Positions 32,594-41,307 are shown, counted from the stretch's first letter. The stretch: DNA of 42,558 nucleotides from a bacterium M00.F.Ca.ET.205.01.1.1 (GCA_004791255.1 SRUQ01000018.1:5685-48242), one strand, 5' to 3'. Notes: generated by a model not told the origin, from the sequence alone. Numbers and translations: made by a program.

Positions 32594-33544
32594 TCAGGCG
32601 GGCTTGCGCGTGTCCCTTTTTGGGCTGCGCAAATCCTCGTCGCCGAGATTCTTCTCGGCGACCTCGGCCAGGATCTGGCGGGCCCAGCGGTGCAGGCCCG
32701 AATGATGCGTGCGCTCCGTCCAGTACATGTCGATCTGGATGAAGACGTCCATCGGGAAGGGCCGCAGCGCCAGCCGGTCCGACAGGCGGCCGGCGAGCCT
32801 AAACGGGATCGTCGCGACCAGGTCCGAACCCGGTATCAGCCGTTCCAGTATGTCGTGGCTGGAGACGGTGACGTCGGGCTCCAGCTCGATCCCCTTTGCG
32901 CGCAACGCGGCGAAGTAGAGCGCCTCCCAGCGCCCGTTATGGGTAACCGCGACATGCCGCGAGGCGCAGTAGCGCTCGAGCGTCAATGCGCCGCGCGCCA
33001 GCTCGTGCGCCGGGTCCATGACGCAGGCATAGTGATCCGAAAACATCTTCCTGCGGTAGTAGATGTCACCCAGGATCGAGACCGGTCCAACCACGATGTC
33101 GCAGGTGTTCTCCTTCAACTGCTGCTTGCCGTCGACGGCCGACTCGAAAATGTGGATCGCGGCGTTCGGCGCCTCCTTCTGCGCCCGACGCAGGAAGTCG
33201 GGGATGAGGAACATCCGCTCGTGATGATTGCACGAGACCGTCACCGTCCCTTCGGCCGTGGCCGGGTCAAAGCCCGATGGTGAGGAGATCGCCGCCATCT
33301 GTTCGAGGATGGCGCGGGCCTGCTGGGCGAGCTGGTCGCCCTTGTCGGTCGCTACGATCGCGTTGCCCTGGCGCACGAACAGTGGATCGTTGAAGGCCCG
33401 TCTCAGCCGCTTGATGGCGTAGCTGACGGTGGATTGGTTGACGCCCAGAAGCTCTGAGGCGTCGGAGAAGGAGGCCCGGTCCTGGACGGCGACAAGCGCC
33501 TGCAGGGCGGCGAGGTCTATTCGGGAAAGATGGTCGGACAGCAC
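32594..33544 (-). CDS. LysR family transcriptional regulator
   Basis: 316 residues from a GTG at 33544 with GGAGG 7 nt upstream; an ATG 12 codons earlier has no ribosome site. The N-terminal winged helix-turn-helix is LAALQALVAVQDRASFSDAS then ELLGVNQSTVSYAIKRLRRA. The C-terminal effector domain starts near TVTVSCNHHERM. NodD-like or NahR-like members bind aromatic effectors; the one here is unidentified. It is divergent from the P450 gene with 100 bp between them, the usual place for a LysR binding site, and an inverted CGATG-N14-CATCG lies at 33568-33591. Confidence 0.92.
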   Translation of the reverse strand: MLSDHLSRIDLAALQALVAVQDRASFSDASELLGVNQSTVSYAIKRLRRAFNDPLFVRQGNAIVATDKGDQLAQQARAILEQMAAISSPSGFDPATAEGTVTVSCNHHERMFLIPDFLRRAQKEAPNAAIHIFESAVDGKQQLKENTCDIVVGPVSILGDIYYRRKMFSDHYACVMDPAHELARGALTLERYCASRHVAVTHNGRWEALYFAALRAKGIELEPDVTVSSHDILERLIPGSDLVATIPFRLAGRLSDRLALRPFPMDVFIQIDMYWTERTHHSGLHRWARQILAEVAEKNLGDEDLRSPKRDTRKPA

Positions 33545-33567
33545 GGTGGATCCTCCATGCAAATTTT

Positions 33568-33591
33568 CGATGACATACATCTAGCCCATCG
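33568..33591. promoter_or_regulatory. Inverted repeat between LysR and P450 genes
   Basis: CGATG at 33568-33572 and CATCG at 33587-33591. It could be the LysR recognition site. The left part also contains TTTTCGA, half of the TTTCGAAA motif. Confidence 0.3.
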
Positions 33592-33644
33592 CATTGCTGA
33601 ATACACCGGGGTTTCTTAAATCGTCTCTCGCAAGGGAGGAACCG

Positions 33645-34820
33645 ATGGCCGAAGCCGTGAAAGTGGTCGACGACGTTACGTTCGAAGACCTGCTTGCCAA
33701 TCCATATCCAGTCTTCAAGCGCGTCCGTGACCTCGGGCCTGTGGTCAAGGTCGAGGCGGCCAACATCATGATGGTGACCCGCTTCGACGACATCATGGCC
33801 ATCGAGCGCGATCCCGAGACATTTTCCTCGGTCAATCCTCAGTCGCTGCTGAATACGGTCATCGGGCCGAACCTGATGCGCAAGGACGGCGCGGACCACG
33901 CCCGCGAGAGGGCGGCGATCGATCCGAGCCTGCGCCCCGGCGTCGTCAAGCGGTGCTGGGCCGAGCCGATGCAGGCCATCTGCGCCGACGTCATCTCGCG
34001 GATCGAGCACAAGGGCGAGGCCGAGCTGTTCGAGGACCTGGCGGCACCCATCGCGGCACGCGCGCTCTGCGACATACTGGGTATCGACGGCGTCGACTGG
34101 CCGACCATGGTGTTGTGGTCGCAGTCGCTGATCGATGGCTCCGGCAACTACTCGCACAACCCTGAGATCGCCCGCAAGGCGAAGGAAGCGGCCAGGGGCG
34201 TCGAGAGCGCCGTCAACAGGATGCTGCCCCATCATCGGGACAATCCGAATGCCTCGATGCTGTCGTCGATGCTTCAGGCCGGCCAGACGACAGAGCAGAT
34301 CTACGCCAATATCAAGGTCGCGATCGGCGGTGGGCTGAATGAACCGCGCGATTCGATCCTGACCTTGATCCTCGGCCTGCTGCAGAACCCCGACCAACTG
34401 GCGCGCATTCGCGCCGAGCCGTCTCTTTGGGGCCAGGCGTTCGAGGAAGCGGTGCGCTGGATTTCGCCGATCGGCATGTATCCGCGTCGTCTGACCCGCG
34501 ATGTCGAGATATCCGGCACACTGGTCCGCGAGGGCGAGCAGGTGGGCCTGTGCGTGGGTGCCGCCAACCACGACGACCGTCGATTCAGCGATCCGGAAAA
34601 GTTCGATGTCTTCCGCGAGAAGAAGTCGCATCTGGCTTTCGGCGCCGGCTCGCACTTCTGCGCCGGCACATGGGTGTCGCGGGCGCTGGTCAGTCAGATC
34701 GCGGTGCCGATGGTGTTCGAGCGGCTGCGCAACCTGAGGCTCAAGGCCCCCGAGCTCGTCCGCGTCAGAGGCTGGGTGTTTCGCGGCCCGACCCACATGC
34801 CCGTTGTCTGGGACGCTTGA
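33645..34820 (+). CDS. Cytochrome P450, unusual oxygen-activation motif
   Basis: 391 residues from an ATG at 33645 behind GGGAGGAACCG. The heme-binding segment is AFGAGSHFCAGTWVSR with C339 as the iron ligand. The ExxR motif is E268-A-V-R271. The I-helix reads VAIGGGLNEPRDSI (about 225-237), so the usual A-G-x-D/E-T pair is replaced by G-G-L-N-E-P, with no Thr/acid couple. P450s with such I-helices are known among those that demethylate or hydroxylate aromatic acids. The genes for a [2Fe-2S] ferredoxin and a ferredoxin reductase follow at once, giving a complete class I electron chain. Together with the Gfa and class III dehydrogenase genes downstream, O-demethylation is the favoured role, as inference. 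Confidence 0.93.
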   Translation: MAEAVKVVDDVTFEDLLANPYPVFKRVRDLGPVVKVEAANIMMVTRFDDIMAIERDPETFSSVNPQSLLNTVIGPNLMRKDGADHARERAAIDPSLRPGVVKRCWAEPMQAICADVISRIEHKGEAELFEDLAAPIAARALCDILGIDGVDWPTMVLWSQSLIDGSGNYSHNPEIARKAKEAARGVESAVNRMLPHHRDNPNASMLSSMLQAGQTTEQIYANIKVAIGGGLNEPRDSILTLILGLLQNPDQLARIRAEPSLWGQAFEEAVRWISPIGMYPRRLTRDVEISGTLVREGEQVGLCVGAANHDDRRFSDPEKFDVFREKKSHLAFGAGSHFCAGTWVSRALVSQIAVPMVFERLRNLRLKAPELVRVRGWVFRGPTHMPVVWDA

Positions 34821-34832
34821 AGGAGAGTTTTG

Positions 34833-35150
34833 ATGCCGACGATCAGATTTCTTCTCGCTGGCGGCGAGGAACTTGCAGTCGAGGCCCTCAACGGCCGTTC
34901 GTTGATGGAAACCGCGCTTGAGAACAGCGTTCCCGGCATTGTCGCCGAATGCAACGGCTCGGCGGCCTGCGCCACATGCCATGTCGTCCTGCCCGACCAG
35001 ATCATGTCGGCGCTCGGACCCATCAGCGAGCATGAAAACGACATGCTCGACTTTGCCGAGGCGCCGCGCGAAGCCGGCAGCCGGCTGAGCTGCCAGATCA
35101 AGGTCAGCGACATCCTGGACAACGTTGCCGTCCGCATTCCCTCGGCGTGA
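34833..35150 (+). CDS. [2Fe-2S] ferredoxin (adrenodoxin/putidaredoxin type)
   Basis: 105 residues starting 12 bp after the P450 stop, at an ATG behind AAGGAGAGTTTTG. The cluster ligands are C40, C46, C49 (AECNGSAACATCHV) and C87 (LSCQIKV), the C-x5-C-x2-C-xn-C spacing of vertebrate-type ferredoxins used with bacterial P450s. It should carry electrons from the reductase encoded next to the P450. Length is normal for the family. Confidence 0.95.
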   Translation: MPTIRFLLAGGEELAVEALNGRSLMETALENSVPGIVAECNGSAACATCHVVLPDQIMSALGPISEHENDMLDFAEAPREAGSRLSCQIKVSDILDNVAVRIPSA

Positions 35151-35166
35151 TTGCAGGTTCCTCGAC

Positions 35167-36429
35167 ATGCATCGTGACCCCAATCATCCAGCCAGTGCCA
35201 GCCCAGGCGGCGACAGCACCGTTGCAATCGTCGGCGCCGGACAGGCCGGCCTTTCAGCCGCCGAGAAATTGCGGGCGAATGGCTTTGCCGGTTCGCTCGT
35301 CCTGATCGGTGAGGAGCCCCATCATCCCTACCAGCGTCCGCCGCTCTCCAAGGACTATCTCCTGGGTGAACTCGAGCGGGAGCGCCTGAAACTGAAGCCA
35401 GAGGACTGGTACGCCAAAAACCAGATCTCGCTCAGGCTCGGAACCGGGGTCGTTGCCATCGACCGGACGCTGCGGAGCCTGCGTCTCGCCGATGGCGGCG
35501 CGCTTGCCTACGATCGTCTGGTGCTGGCGACTGGGTCGAAGGCGCGCCTGCTGCCTGACGCCGTCTCGCGGGGGCTGCCCGGCATTTTCACGATCCGTAG
35601 CCTGGCCGACATCGATCGACTGCGCGAGGCCTTCGACAAGAGCGGCAGGCTGCTGGTCATCGGCGGCGGCTATATCGGTCTCGAGATCGCCGCCGTCGCG
35701 CGCGGGCACGGCATGGCGGTGAATGTGGTTGAAGCCGCCGATCGGCTTCTTGCGCGGGTAGCCTCGGCTGAGACCGCCAATGCCGTGGAAGCGCTTCACC
35801 GTTCAAGGGGCGTGTTGTTTCATCTGGGTACCGGGGTCAGCGAGCTCCTCGGCTCGGACCGTGTCACTGGGGCCCGGCTTGGGGATGGCACCGTGATTGC
35901 GGCCGACATCGTGGTCGCCGGCATTGGAGGTATGCCGGAAACGGCACTCGCAGCCGAGGCCGGCCTTGCCATCGAAAACGGTGTCGCCGTCGATTCCCAC
36001 GGTCGCACCGAGGACCCCTACATCTGGGCCGCCGGCGACTGCGCCAACTTCTCCCTGCCTGAAGGCGGACTGCGCATGGAGAGCGTCGGCAACGCCATCG
36101 ACAGCGCAGACCTGGTCGCCCGTAACATCATGGGCGCGCGCCAGCCCTACAAGCCGAAGCCCTGGTTCTGGTCTGATCAGTTCGATCTCAAGCTGCAGAT
36201 TGCCGGCCTCTCCAGGCCAGGCGATACGGTGGTGGTCCGCCAGGGGCAGGGAGCCGGGCGATCGCACTGGTATTTCCGCGAGAACCGGCTCGTGGCCGTC
36301 GACGGGCTGAATGCGCCGCGCGACTACTTCGTTGGAAAGCGCCTGCTCGCCGCCGCGGTCAGCCCCGACCCCGCTCATGTGCTGGATCCGGCCGTGGCTT
36401 TGGAGACACTTGCCAAGAGCCCCGCCTGA
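35167..36429 (+). CDS. NAD(P)H-dependent ferredoxin reductase (FAD)
   Basis: 420 residues. FAD-binding motif VAIVGAGQAGLSAAEKLR at about 19-36. The YQRPPLSKDYL segment is typical of putidaredoxin reductase-like proteins. NAD motif VIGGGYIGLEIAAVARG near 170, and the second FAD motif IWAAGDCANF near 290. It oxidises NADH and passes electrons to the ferredoxin encoded 16 bp upstream, completing the P450 system. The ATG at 35167 is the only start near the ferredoxin stop; its ribosome site is weak. Translation is probably linked to the upstream gene. Confidence 0.94.
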   Translation: MHRDPNHPASASPGGDSTVAIVGAGQAGLSAAEKLRANGFAGSLVLIGEEPHHPYQRPPLSKDYLLGELERERLKLKPEDWYAKNQISLRLGTGVVAIDRTLRSLRLADGGALAYDRLVLATGSKARLLPDAVSRGLPGIFTIRSLADIDRLREAFDKSGRLLVIGGGYIGLEIAAVARGHGMAVNVVEAADRLLARVASAETANAVEALHRSRGVLFHLGTGVSELLGSDRVTGARLGDGTVIAADIVVAGIGGMPETALAAEAGLAIENGVAVDSHGRTEDPYIWAAGDCANFSLPEGGLRMESVGNAIDSADLVARNIMGARQPYKPKPWFWSDQFDLKLQIAGLSRPGDTVVVRQGQGAGRSHWYFRENRLVAVDGLNAPRDYFVGKRLLAAAVSPDPAHVLDPAVALETLAKSPA

Positions 36430-36440
36430 GGCGCGGGCTT
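36419..36440 (+). terminator. Hairpin at the end of the P450 operon
   Basis: GCCCCGCC-TGA-GGCGCGGGC with TTCTGTTG after it. The TGA loop is the stop codon of the reductase gene. The stem has one internal mismatch. Likely terminator. Confidence 0.4.
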
Positions 36441-36763
36441 CTGTTGAGATGCATGCGGAGGGCGCAATCCGTCCAGCAAGCTTTAATATTGACATTCCTA
36501 TCGGTATTCGCATACCATAAAGTATCTAAATTACAGATGCAGGAGCCGCTGCGAGGCGAAGCGGGCAAGGATTTGCCGTGCCCGTCTTGCAAAAAAATCG
36601 TCAACATGCAGAAATAACGAAAATACACATATTTACGAAATTGCTCAGCAGTCGGAGGAAAGAGGCCCTGGGCAATGTCATATGAGACCGGCCGATCCGC
36701 CTGGTCCTCGCCAGGGCGAGGCGGGCGGAACGTCCAAAGCAACCACAACCGGGAGGACTTTCG
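36430..36763. other. Intergenic promoter region of the ABC transporter operon
   Basis: 334 bp without a gene. It holds operator site D at 36503-36526 and, further on, TTACGAAATT and AACGAAAAT sequences near 36615-36642 that resemble the TTTCGAAA motif. The rest is unremarkable. Confidence 0.5.
36503..36526. promoter_or_regulatory. TetR-type operator, site D
   Basis: GGTAT-TCG-CATACC followed by CATACCATAAAGTATC at 36511-36526: three half-sites again, with one mismatch at the first base of the 16-bp element. It would put uptake under the same regulator as sites A-C. Confidence 0.5.
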
Positions 36764-37972
36764 ATGTTGCGACGCAGTTTCAACGTGCTCATGCTTTCGG
36801 CTGGGCTGGCGCTCGCCAGTCTCAGTGCCGCCATCGCGGAAGAACCGGTCAGGATCGGTGTCAGCGCCTCCAAGACCGGGCCGCTCTCGGGCGGAGCAGC
36901 AGGCGTGCTGTGGCCGAACATCAAGCTGTGGGTCGACAAGGTGAACAAGGCCGGCGGTCTCAAGGTCGGTGACCGGAAGCGGCCGATCGAGATCGTCGAG
37001 TATGACGACAAATCGACACCGGAAGAGGCGGTCAAGAACATCCAGCGCCTCGCCACCCAGGACAAGGTCGACCTGATCATTCCGCCCTATTCGACAGGCC
37101 TCAACCTGGCGACCGCTCCGCTGATCGCCAAATATGGCTACCCGCAGATCGTCTCGACGGGCAACGCCAACGATCTCGACAAGTTCGTCAAGCGCTGGCC
37201 GAACACCTTCTGGCTGCTCGGTCCCGCGCAGGGCATCGCCGACGGTATCGTCGGCACGCTCAAGGACCTGCACGACGCCGGCAAGATCGGCAACAAGGTT
37301 GCCGTGGTCAACGTCTCCGATGCCTTCGGCCTCGAGATGATCAAGACCGGCAAACCGGCGCTCAAGCAGTCCGGCTTCGACATCGTCTACGAATCCTCCT
37401 ATCCGCTCGGCAACCAGGACCTCGCCCCGGTGATCGCCGGCGCCAAGGCGGCGAACGCCGATGCCTTCGTCGCCTATTCCTACCCGCCAGACAGTTTCGC
37501 GCTCACCGAGCAGGCTCAACTGCAGAAGTTCGACCCCAAGGCGTTCTTCGTCAGCGTCGGCGGGAATCTCGACGCCTATGGCAAGCGCTTCGGCGCCGCC
37601 TCCAACGGCATCCTGATCATGGGTGGCGTCAATGCCAGCGACCCGGTGTTCCAGGCCTACCGCAAGGAGCACCTGCAGGCGACAGGCCAGGAAGCCGACT
37701 GGTGGGCGAGCCCTGTCGCTTATGCCAGCCTGGAAATCCTGCAGCAGGCTGTCGAGCGGGTCGGCAGCCTCGACAAGAAGGCGCTCAACAAGGAAATCCA
37801 GACGGGCACCTTCAAGACCGTCATCGGCGACATCCATTTCGAAGACAACATCAACAACAACAACTGGACCGTCGGCCAGTGGAGCGATGGCGTCGTCCAC
37901 GGCGTCAGGGCCACCGGCAATCTCCAGGGCGCCCAGCCACCAGTGCTCAAGCCGGCCTGGCCCGGTAACTGA
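36764..37972 (+). CDS. ABC transporter substrate-binding protein (Liv/aromatic type)
   Basis: 402 residues from an ATG behind GGGAGGACTTTCG. A Sec signal peptide covers about 1-25 (LRRSFNVLMLSAGLALASLS then AAIA-EEPV), so it is periplasmic. The mature protein is a two-lobe type I periplasmic binding fold: IGVSASKTGPLSGGAAGV at the start, NIQRLATQDKVDLIIPPYST in the middle. Family members bind branched amino acids, amides, urea or aromatic acids; in catabolic clusters they usually bind the aromatic growth substrate. The rest of the transporter follows in the order permease, permease, ATPase, ATPase. A strong hairpin after the gene may give this protein in excess. Confidence 0.92.
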   Translation: MLRRSFNVLMLSAGLALASLSAAIAEEPVRIGVSASKTGPLSGGAAGVLWPNIKLWVDKVNKAGGLKVGDRKRPIEIVEYDDKSTPEEAVKNIQRLATQDKVDLIIPPYSTGLNLATAPLIAKYGYPQIVSTGNANDLDKFVKRWPNTFWLLGPAQGIADGIVGTLKDLHDAGKIGNKVAVVNVSDAFGLEMIKTGKPALKQSGFDIVYESSYPLGNQDLAPVIAGAKAANADAFVAYSYPPDSFALTEQAQLQKFDPKAFFVSVGGNLDAYGKRFGAASNGILIMGGVNASDPVFQAYRKEHLQATGQEADWWASPVAYASLEILQQAVERVGSLDKKALNKEIQTGTFKTVIGDIHFEDNINNNNWTVGQWSDGVVHGVRATGNLQGAQPPVLKPAWPGN

Positions 37973-37991
37973 CACGATCCTCCCTCGGCCT

Positions 37992-38008
37992 GGCGTCCTC
38001 GTGACGCC
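37992..38008 (+). terminator. Intercistronic hairpin after the binding-protein gene
   Basis: GGCGTC (37992-37997), loop CTCGT, GACGCC (38003-38008), extended by three further pairs outside, one of them G-T. Such hairpins often stabilise the binding-protein mRNA or cut down transcription of the permeases. Confidence 0.5.
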
Positions 38009-38037
38009 GGGTCTGGAACCGCGAGCACAGTCGACCA

Positions 38038-38904
38038 ATGCAGATCCTCTTAACCGGCCTGCTCCTTGGGGGCACCTACACGCTCATCGCGCTCGGGCTC
38101 ACGCTCCAGTACGGCGTTGCGCGCATCATGAACCTTGCCAATGGCGAGACGCTCGTCGCCGCGTGCTTCGTCACCTTCTGGCTCTACACTGGGCTTGGCA
38201 TCAATCCGCTGCTCGGCCTGCTGGTGATCGGGCCCGGCGCTTTCGTCGTCAACTGGCTGATCTATGCCTGGCTGATGCAGCCGCTGGTGAAGCGCGCCAA
38301 GAACCGCGGCATGCTCGAGGTCGATTCCATCCTCGCGACCTTCGGGCTGCTGTTCCTGTTCCAGGGACTGATGCTTCTGGTCTTCGGCGGCGACTACTTC
38401 AACTATGAATTCCTCGCCCAGCCCTTCACGATCATGGGCAATTCCTTCGGCCTGAACCGGGTCGTCGCCTTCGTCGCGGCTGCAGTCATTGCCGTGGCGC
38501 TCTACGTCTTCCTCTATCGCACCGACCGCGGCACCGCGGTTCGCGCGGTCGCCGTCGATCCGCGCGCCGCACGGCTGGTGGCGATCGACGTGCGCAAGAC
38601 CGCCGCGTTCGCCTTTGCGCTGGGGGGAGCGATCACCGCCTGCGCCGGCACGCTGCTTTCCACCTTCTACACCTTCAACACCTCGATGGGCGTGGTCTTC
38701 ACCATGAAGGCGTTGATCATCGTCATCATGGGTGGCGTCGGCGACATTCGCGGCGCCGTTCTGGCGGCTCTCGTCCTGGGCATGACCGAAACCGCCGTGG
38801 CGAGCCTCCTCGATCCGGGGCTGACGCTTGCCGCCAACTACGCCCTCTTCATCCTCGTCCTGCTGTTCCGGCCGCAGGGCATCTTCGGAAAGCGCCCGGC
38901 CTGA
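38038..38904 (+). CDS. ABC permease, LivH type
   Basis: 288 residues, about eight transmembrane helices, beginning LLTGLLLGGTYTLIALGLTL, then LQYGVARIMNLANGETLVAA, the usual LivH opening. The EAA-like loop is at GTAVRAVAVDPRAARLVAID. It forms the membrane channel with the LivM-type protein. Its TGA overlaps the ATG of that gene. The ATG at 38038 has no strong ribosome site. Confidence 0.93.
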   Translation: MQILLTGLLLGGTYTLIALGLTLQYGVARIMNLANGETLVAACFVTFWLYTGLGINPLLGLLVIGPGAFVVNWLIYAWLMQPLVKRAKNRGMLEVDSILATFGLLFLFQGLMLLVFGGDYFNYEFLAQPFTIMGNSFGLNRVVAFVAAAVIAVALYVFLYRTDRGTAVRAVAVDPRAARLVAIDVRKTAAFAFALGGAITACAGTLLSTFYTFNTSMGVVFTMKALIIVIMGGVGDIRGAVLAALVLGMTETAVASLLDPGLTLAANYALFILVLLFRPQGIFGKRPA

Positions 38905-39872
38905 TGAACATCCCGCGCAACGAAATCCTCGCTCTCGGCGCCGGCCTCGCCGGCGCGGCCGTGCTCGCGCTTCTGCCGCTGGTGACGGAAGGGTTCTGGC
39001 TCTCCATCGGCGTCAATATCATGCTCTATGCCGTCATGTGCACGGCATGGGCGCTGTTTTCGGGCCCCACCCATCTGGTCTCGCTGGCAAGCGCTGCCTT
39101 CTTTGGTGTCGGCACCTATGCCGTCGCGATCTTCATCGACGTCCTGCCTTTCCCCGTGCTGATCCTCATTGCGATCGCTGCCGGCACCGTGCTGGCCCTG
39201 CTGGTCGGCCTGGCGACCTTGCGGCTCTCGGGCGTCTATTTCGTGATCTTCACCCTCGGCCTCGCCGAACTCATCGGCCAGATCGTCACCTGGGTGCAGA
39301 CCAATTTCGGCGGCGCGATCGGGCTTTATGTCTTCACCGACTTCACCGAAACGCATCTTTACTGGATGCTGCTCGCGCTGACGGTGGTCGTGTTCATCAC
39401 CGGCTGGCTCGTCAACAGGTCAAGGCTGGGCCTGGCCCTGCGCATCATCGGCAATGACGAGGCAGTGGCTCGCCATGTCGGCGTCAATACCGCGCGCGCC
39501 AGGATCATCCTGTTCGCGATCTCGGGATCCTTCATCGCCGTTGCCGGCGCGATCATGGCGCCCCGCTACTCCTACATCACGCCGGACGCAGCCTTCAACC
39601 CAATGACATCCTTCATGGTCGTCATCATGCCGATGCTCGGCGGCACGCGACGCCTCTGGGGGCCGCTGGTCGGTGTCGTCCCTTTCACCCTGATCATGGA
39701 CTTCATATCCAGCAACTTTCCAAACCAGACGGCGGTGATCGTCGGCATCGCCTTCCTGGCGATCGTCTATGTGCTTCCCGACGGCGTCACAGGCTGGCTC
39801 GAGACGATGTTTCATCGCCGCCGCTCCACCGAAAACGGCCCGCTGGCAAAGACGGCGGAGGAGGTCAAATGA
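38904..39872 (+). CDS. ABC permease, LivM type
   Basis: 322 residues, nine or so transmembrane helices. Hallmarks are GLALRIIGNDEAVARHVGVN followed by TARARIILFAISGSFIAVAG, the LivM coupling loop, and MPMLGGTRRLWGPLVGVV near the end. Start and stop overlap its neighbours by 1 and 4 nt (TGATG, ATGA), so translation of the four genes is coupled. Partner of the LivH-type permease. Confidence 0.93.
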   Translation: MNIPRNEILALGAGLAGAAVLALLPLVTEGFWLSIGVNIMLYAVMCTAWALFSGPTHLVSLASAAFFGVGTYAVAIFIDVLPFPVLILIAIAAGTVLALLVGLATLRLSGVYFVIFTLGLAELIGQIVTWVQTNFGGAIGLYVFTDFTETHLYWMLLALTVVVFITGWLVNRSRLGLALRIIGNDEAVARHVGVNTARARIILFAISGSFIAVAGAIMAPRYSYITPDAAFNPMTSFMVVIMPMLGGTRRLWGPLVGVVPFTLIMDFISSNFPNQTAVIVGIAFLAIVYVLPDGVTGWLETMFHRRRSTENGPLAKTAEEVK

Positions 39873-40600
39873 GCGTTCCGCTGCTGAGCATAGAACGTGC
39901 GCGCAAGACCTTCGGCGGCCTTGTCGCGGTGAACGACGTGAGCTTCGAGGTTGGCCAGGGCGAACTGCTCGGGCTGATCGGTCCGAACGGTTCGGGCAAG
40001 ACCACCATGCTCAACCTGATATCGGGCGCGCTGTCACCGACATCGGGAAGTATCCGCCTGTCAGGCCAGCCGATCGGCGGACTTCCGGTGCACAAGATAG
40101 CCCGCATCGGTGTCGCCAGGACGTTCCAATTGGTGCGCGTGCTGCCGTCGATGAGTGCGGTGGAGAACGTCGTCGCCGGCGCCGTCTTTGGGCGCAACAG
40201 GCTATGGGGTTCGGAGGCGCGTTCGCTTGCCTATGAGCTTCTGGAGCGGGTGGGGCTGAAGGGGCGCGAGGAGCAGCCTGTCACGGCAATGACCTATATC
40301 GACCAGAAGCGCATCGAGCTCGCCCGCGCTCTTGCCGGCAACCCTCATGTGCTTCTGCTCGACGAATGGCTCGCCGGCCTCAATCCCAGCGAGCTCAGGA
40401 TTGGCATCGACCTGATCCGAGAGATCAGCACGCAGGGCCGGACGATCATCATGGTCGAGCATGTGATGGATGCCATCCGCTCGCTCTGCGGGCGCTGCGT
40501 TGTGATGAGTTCCGGCGTCAAGATCGCCGACGGCCCGTCGGCCGATGTCCTGGCCGATCCGGAGGTGGTGCGCGCCTATCTGGGAGACGACGATGCTTGA
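39869..40600 (+). CDS. ABC transporter ATPase, LivG type, variant signature motif
   Basis: 243 residues. Walker A is GPNGSGKTTM at about 37-46; the D-loop/Walker B region reads VLLLDEWLAGLNPSE, with DEW in place of the usual DEP. The signature segment reads TYIDQKRIELARALAG where most LivG proteins have S-Y-G-Q-Q-R-R-L-E-I-A-R-A. The H-loop VEHVMDAI is normal. The altered LSGGQ-like motif may weaken one of the two ATP sites, as in asymmetric ABC ATPase pairs. The gene overlaps its neighbours by 4 and 8 nt. Confidence 0.9.
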   Translation: MSVPLLSIERARKTFGGLVAVNDVSFEVGQGELLGLIGPNGSGKTTMLNLISGALSPTSGSIRLSGQPIGGLPVHKIARIGVARTFQLVRVLPSMSAVENVVAGAVFGRNRLWGSEARSLAYELLERVGLKGREEQPVTAMTYIDQKRIELARALAGNPHVLLLDEWLAGLNPSELRIGIDLIREISTQGRTIIMVEHVMDAIRSLCGRCVVMSSGVKIADGPSADVLADPEVVRAYLGDDDA

Positions 40601-41306
40601 GGTGTCCAATCTTGGGGTTCGCTACGGCCGTCACGTCGCGCTCGAAGGCGTATCCGCACATGTTTCGAAGGGCGAAATCTGCGTCATCCTCGGCGCCAAC
40701 GGCGCCGGGAAGTCGAGCTTGCTCGCAGCCATCGCAGGCCTGGTAGAGACGGAGCCCGGCACCAGGATCGTCATGAACGGCAAAGATGTCACGAAAGTCG
40801 AAGCCCACCTGATGGTCGAGGAAGGGGTAGCGCTGGTACCCGAGGGCCGCGGCATCTTCGGTGAACTGACCGTGGCGGAAAACCTGCGGCTTGGAAGCCA
40901 TGCCAGGCGAGCGAAGCCTGATGCCGGCAGGATGATCGATTTCGTCTACGGACTGTTTCCGCGTCTGGCCGAGCGCCGCGGCCAGCTGGCTCAGACCATG
41001 TCCGGCGGCGAACAGCAGATGGTCGCGATCGGCCGGGCGCTAATGTCGAAGCCGGAAATCCTGATGCTCGACGAACCGTCCCTTGGGCTTTCGCCGCTGC
41101 TGTCCAAGGATCTCTTCAAGTCCCTGGCCACAATCGCCGCCGAAGGCTTCGGCATCCTGCTCGTCGAGCAGAATGCTCGGCTCAGCCTCAAGACCGCGGC
41201 GCGCGGCTACCTGATCGAGACCGGCAGGATAACCGGGGAAGACACAGCGCCCAATCTGCTCAGCGACCCGAAGGTCATGAGCGCATATCTCGGCGCCGCC
41301 CACTAA
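40593..41306 (+). CDS. ABC transporter ATPase, LivF type
   Basis: 237 residues from the ATG at 40593, which has GGGAG upstream and overlaps the end of the LivG-type gene by 8 nt. Walker A is GANGAGKSSL, signature TMSGGEQQMVAIGRAL, Walker B ILMLDEPSLGLSP, H-loop VEQNARLSL: all canonical, unlike the partner ATPase. Completes a five-part importer. Confidence 0.93.
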   Translation: MLEVSNLGVRYGRHVALEGVSAHVSKGEICVILGANGAGKSSLLAAIAGLVETEPGTRIVMNGKDVTKVEAHLMVEEGVALVPEGRGIFGELTVAENLRLGSHARRAKPDAGRMIDFVYGLFPRLAERRGQLAQTMSGGEQQMVAIGRALMSKPEILMLDEPSLGLSPLLSKDLFKSLATIAAEGFGILLVEQNARLSLKTAARGYLIETGRITGEDTAPNLLSDPKVMSAYLGAAH

Positions 41307-41307
41307 C

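Noticed and set aside
33267..35183. Very long open frame (638 codons) on the minus strand
   Set aside because: It lies wholly antisense to the LysR end, P450 and ferredoxin genes. The product is Arg/Gln/His-rich noise with no family motif; it is a codon-bias shadow in GC-rich DNA.
36359..38038. Open frame of 559 codons, minus strand
   Set aside because: Antisense to the substrate-binding protein gene, with shadow-type composition.
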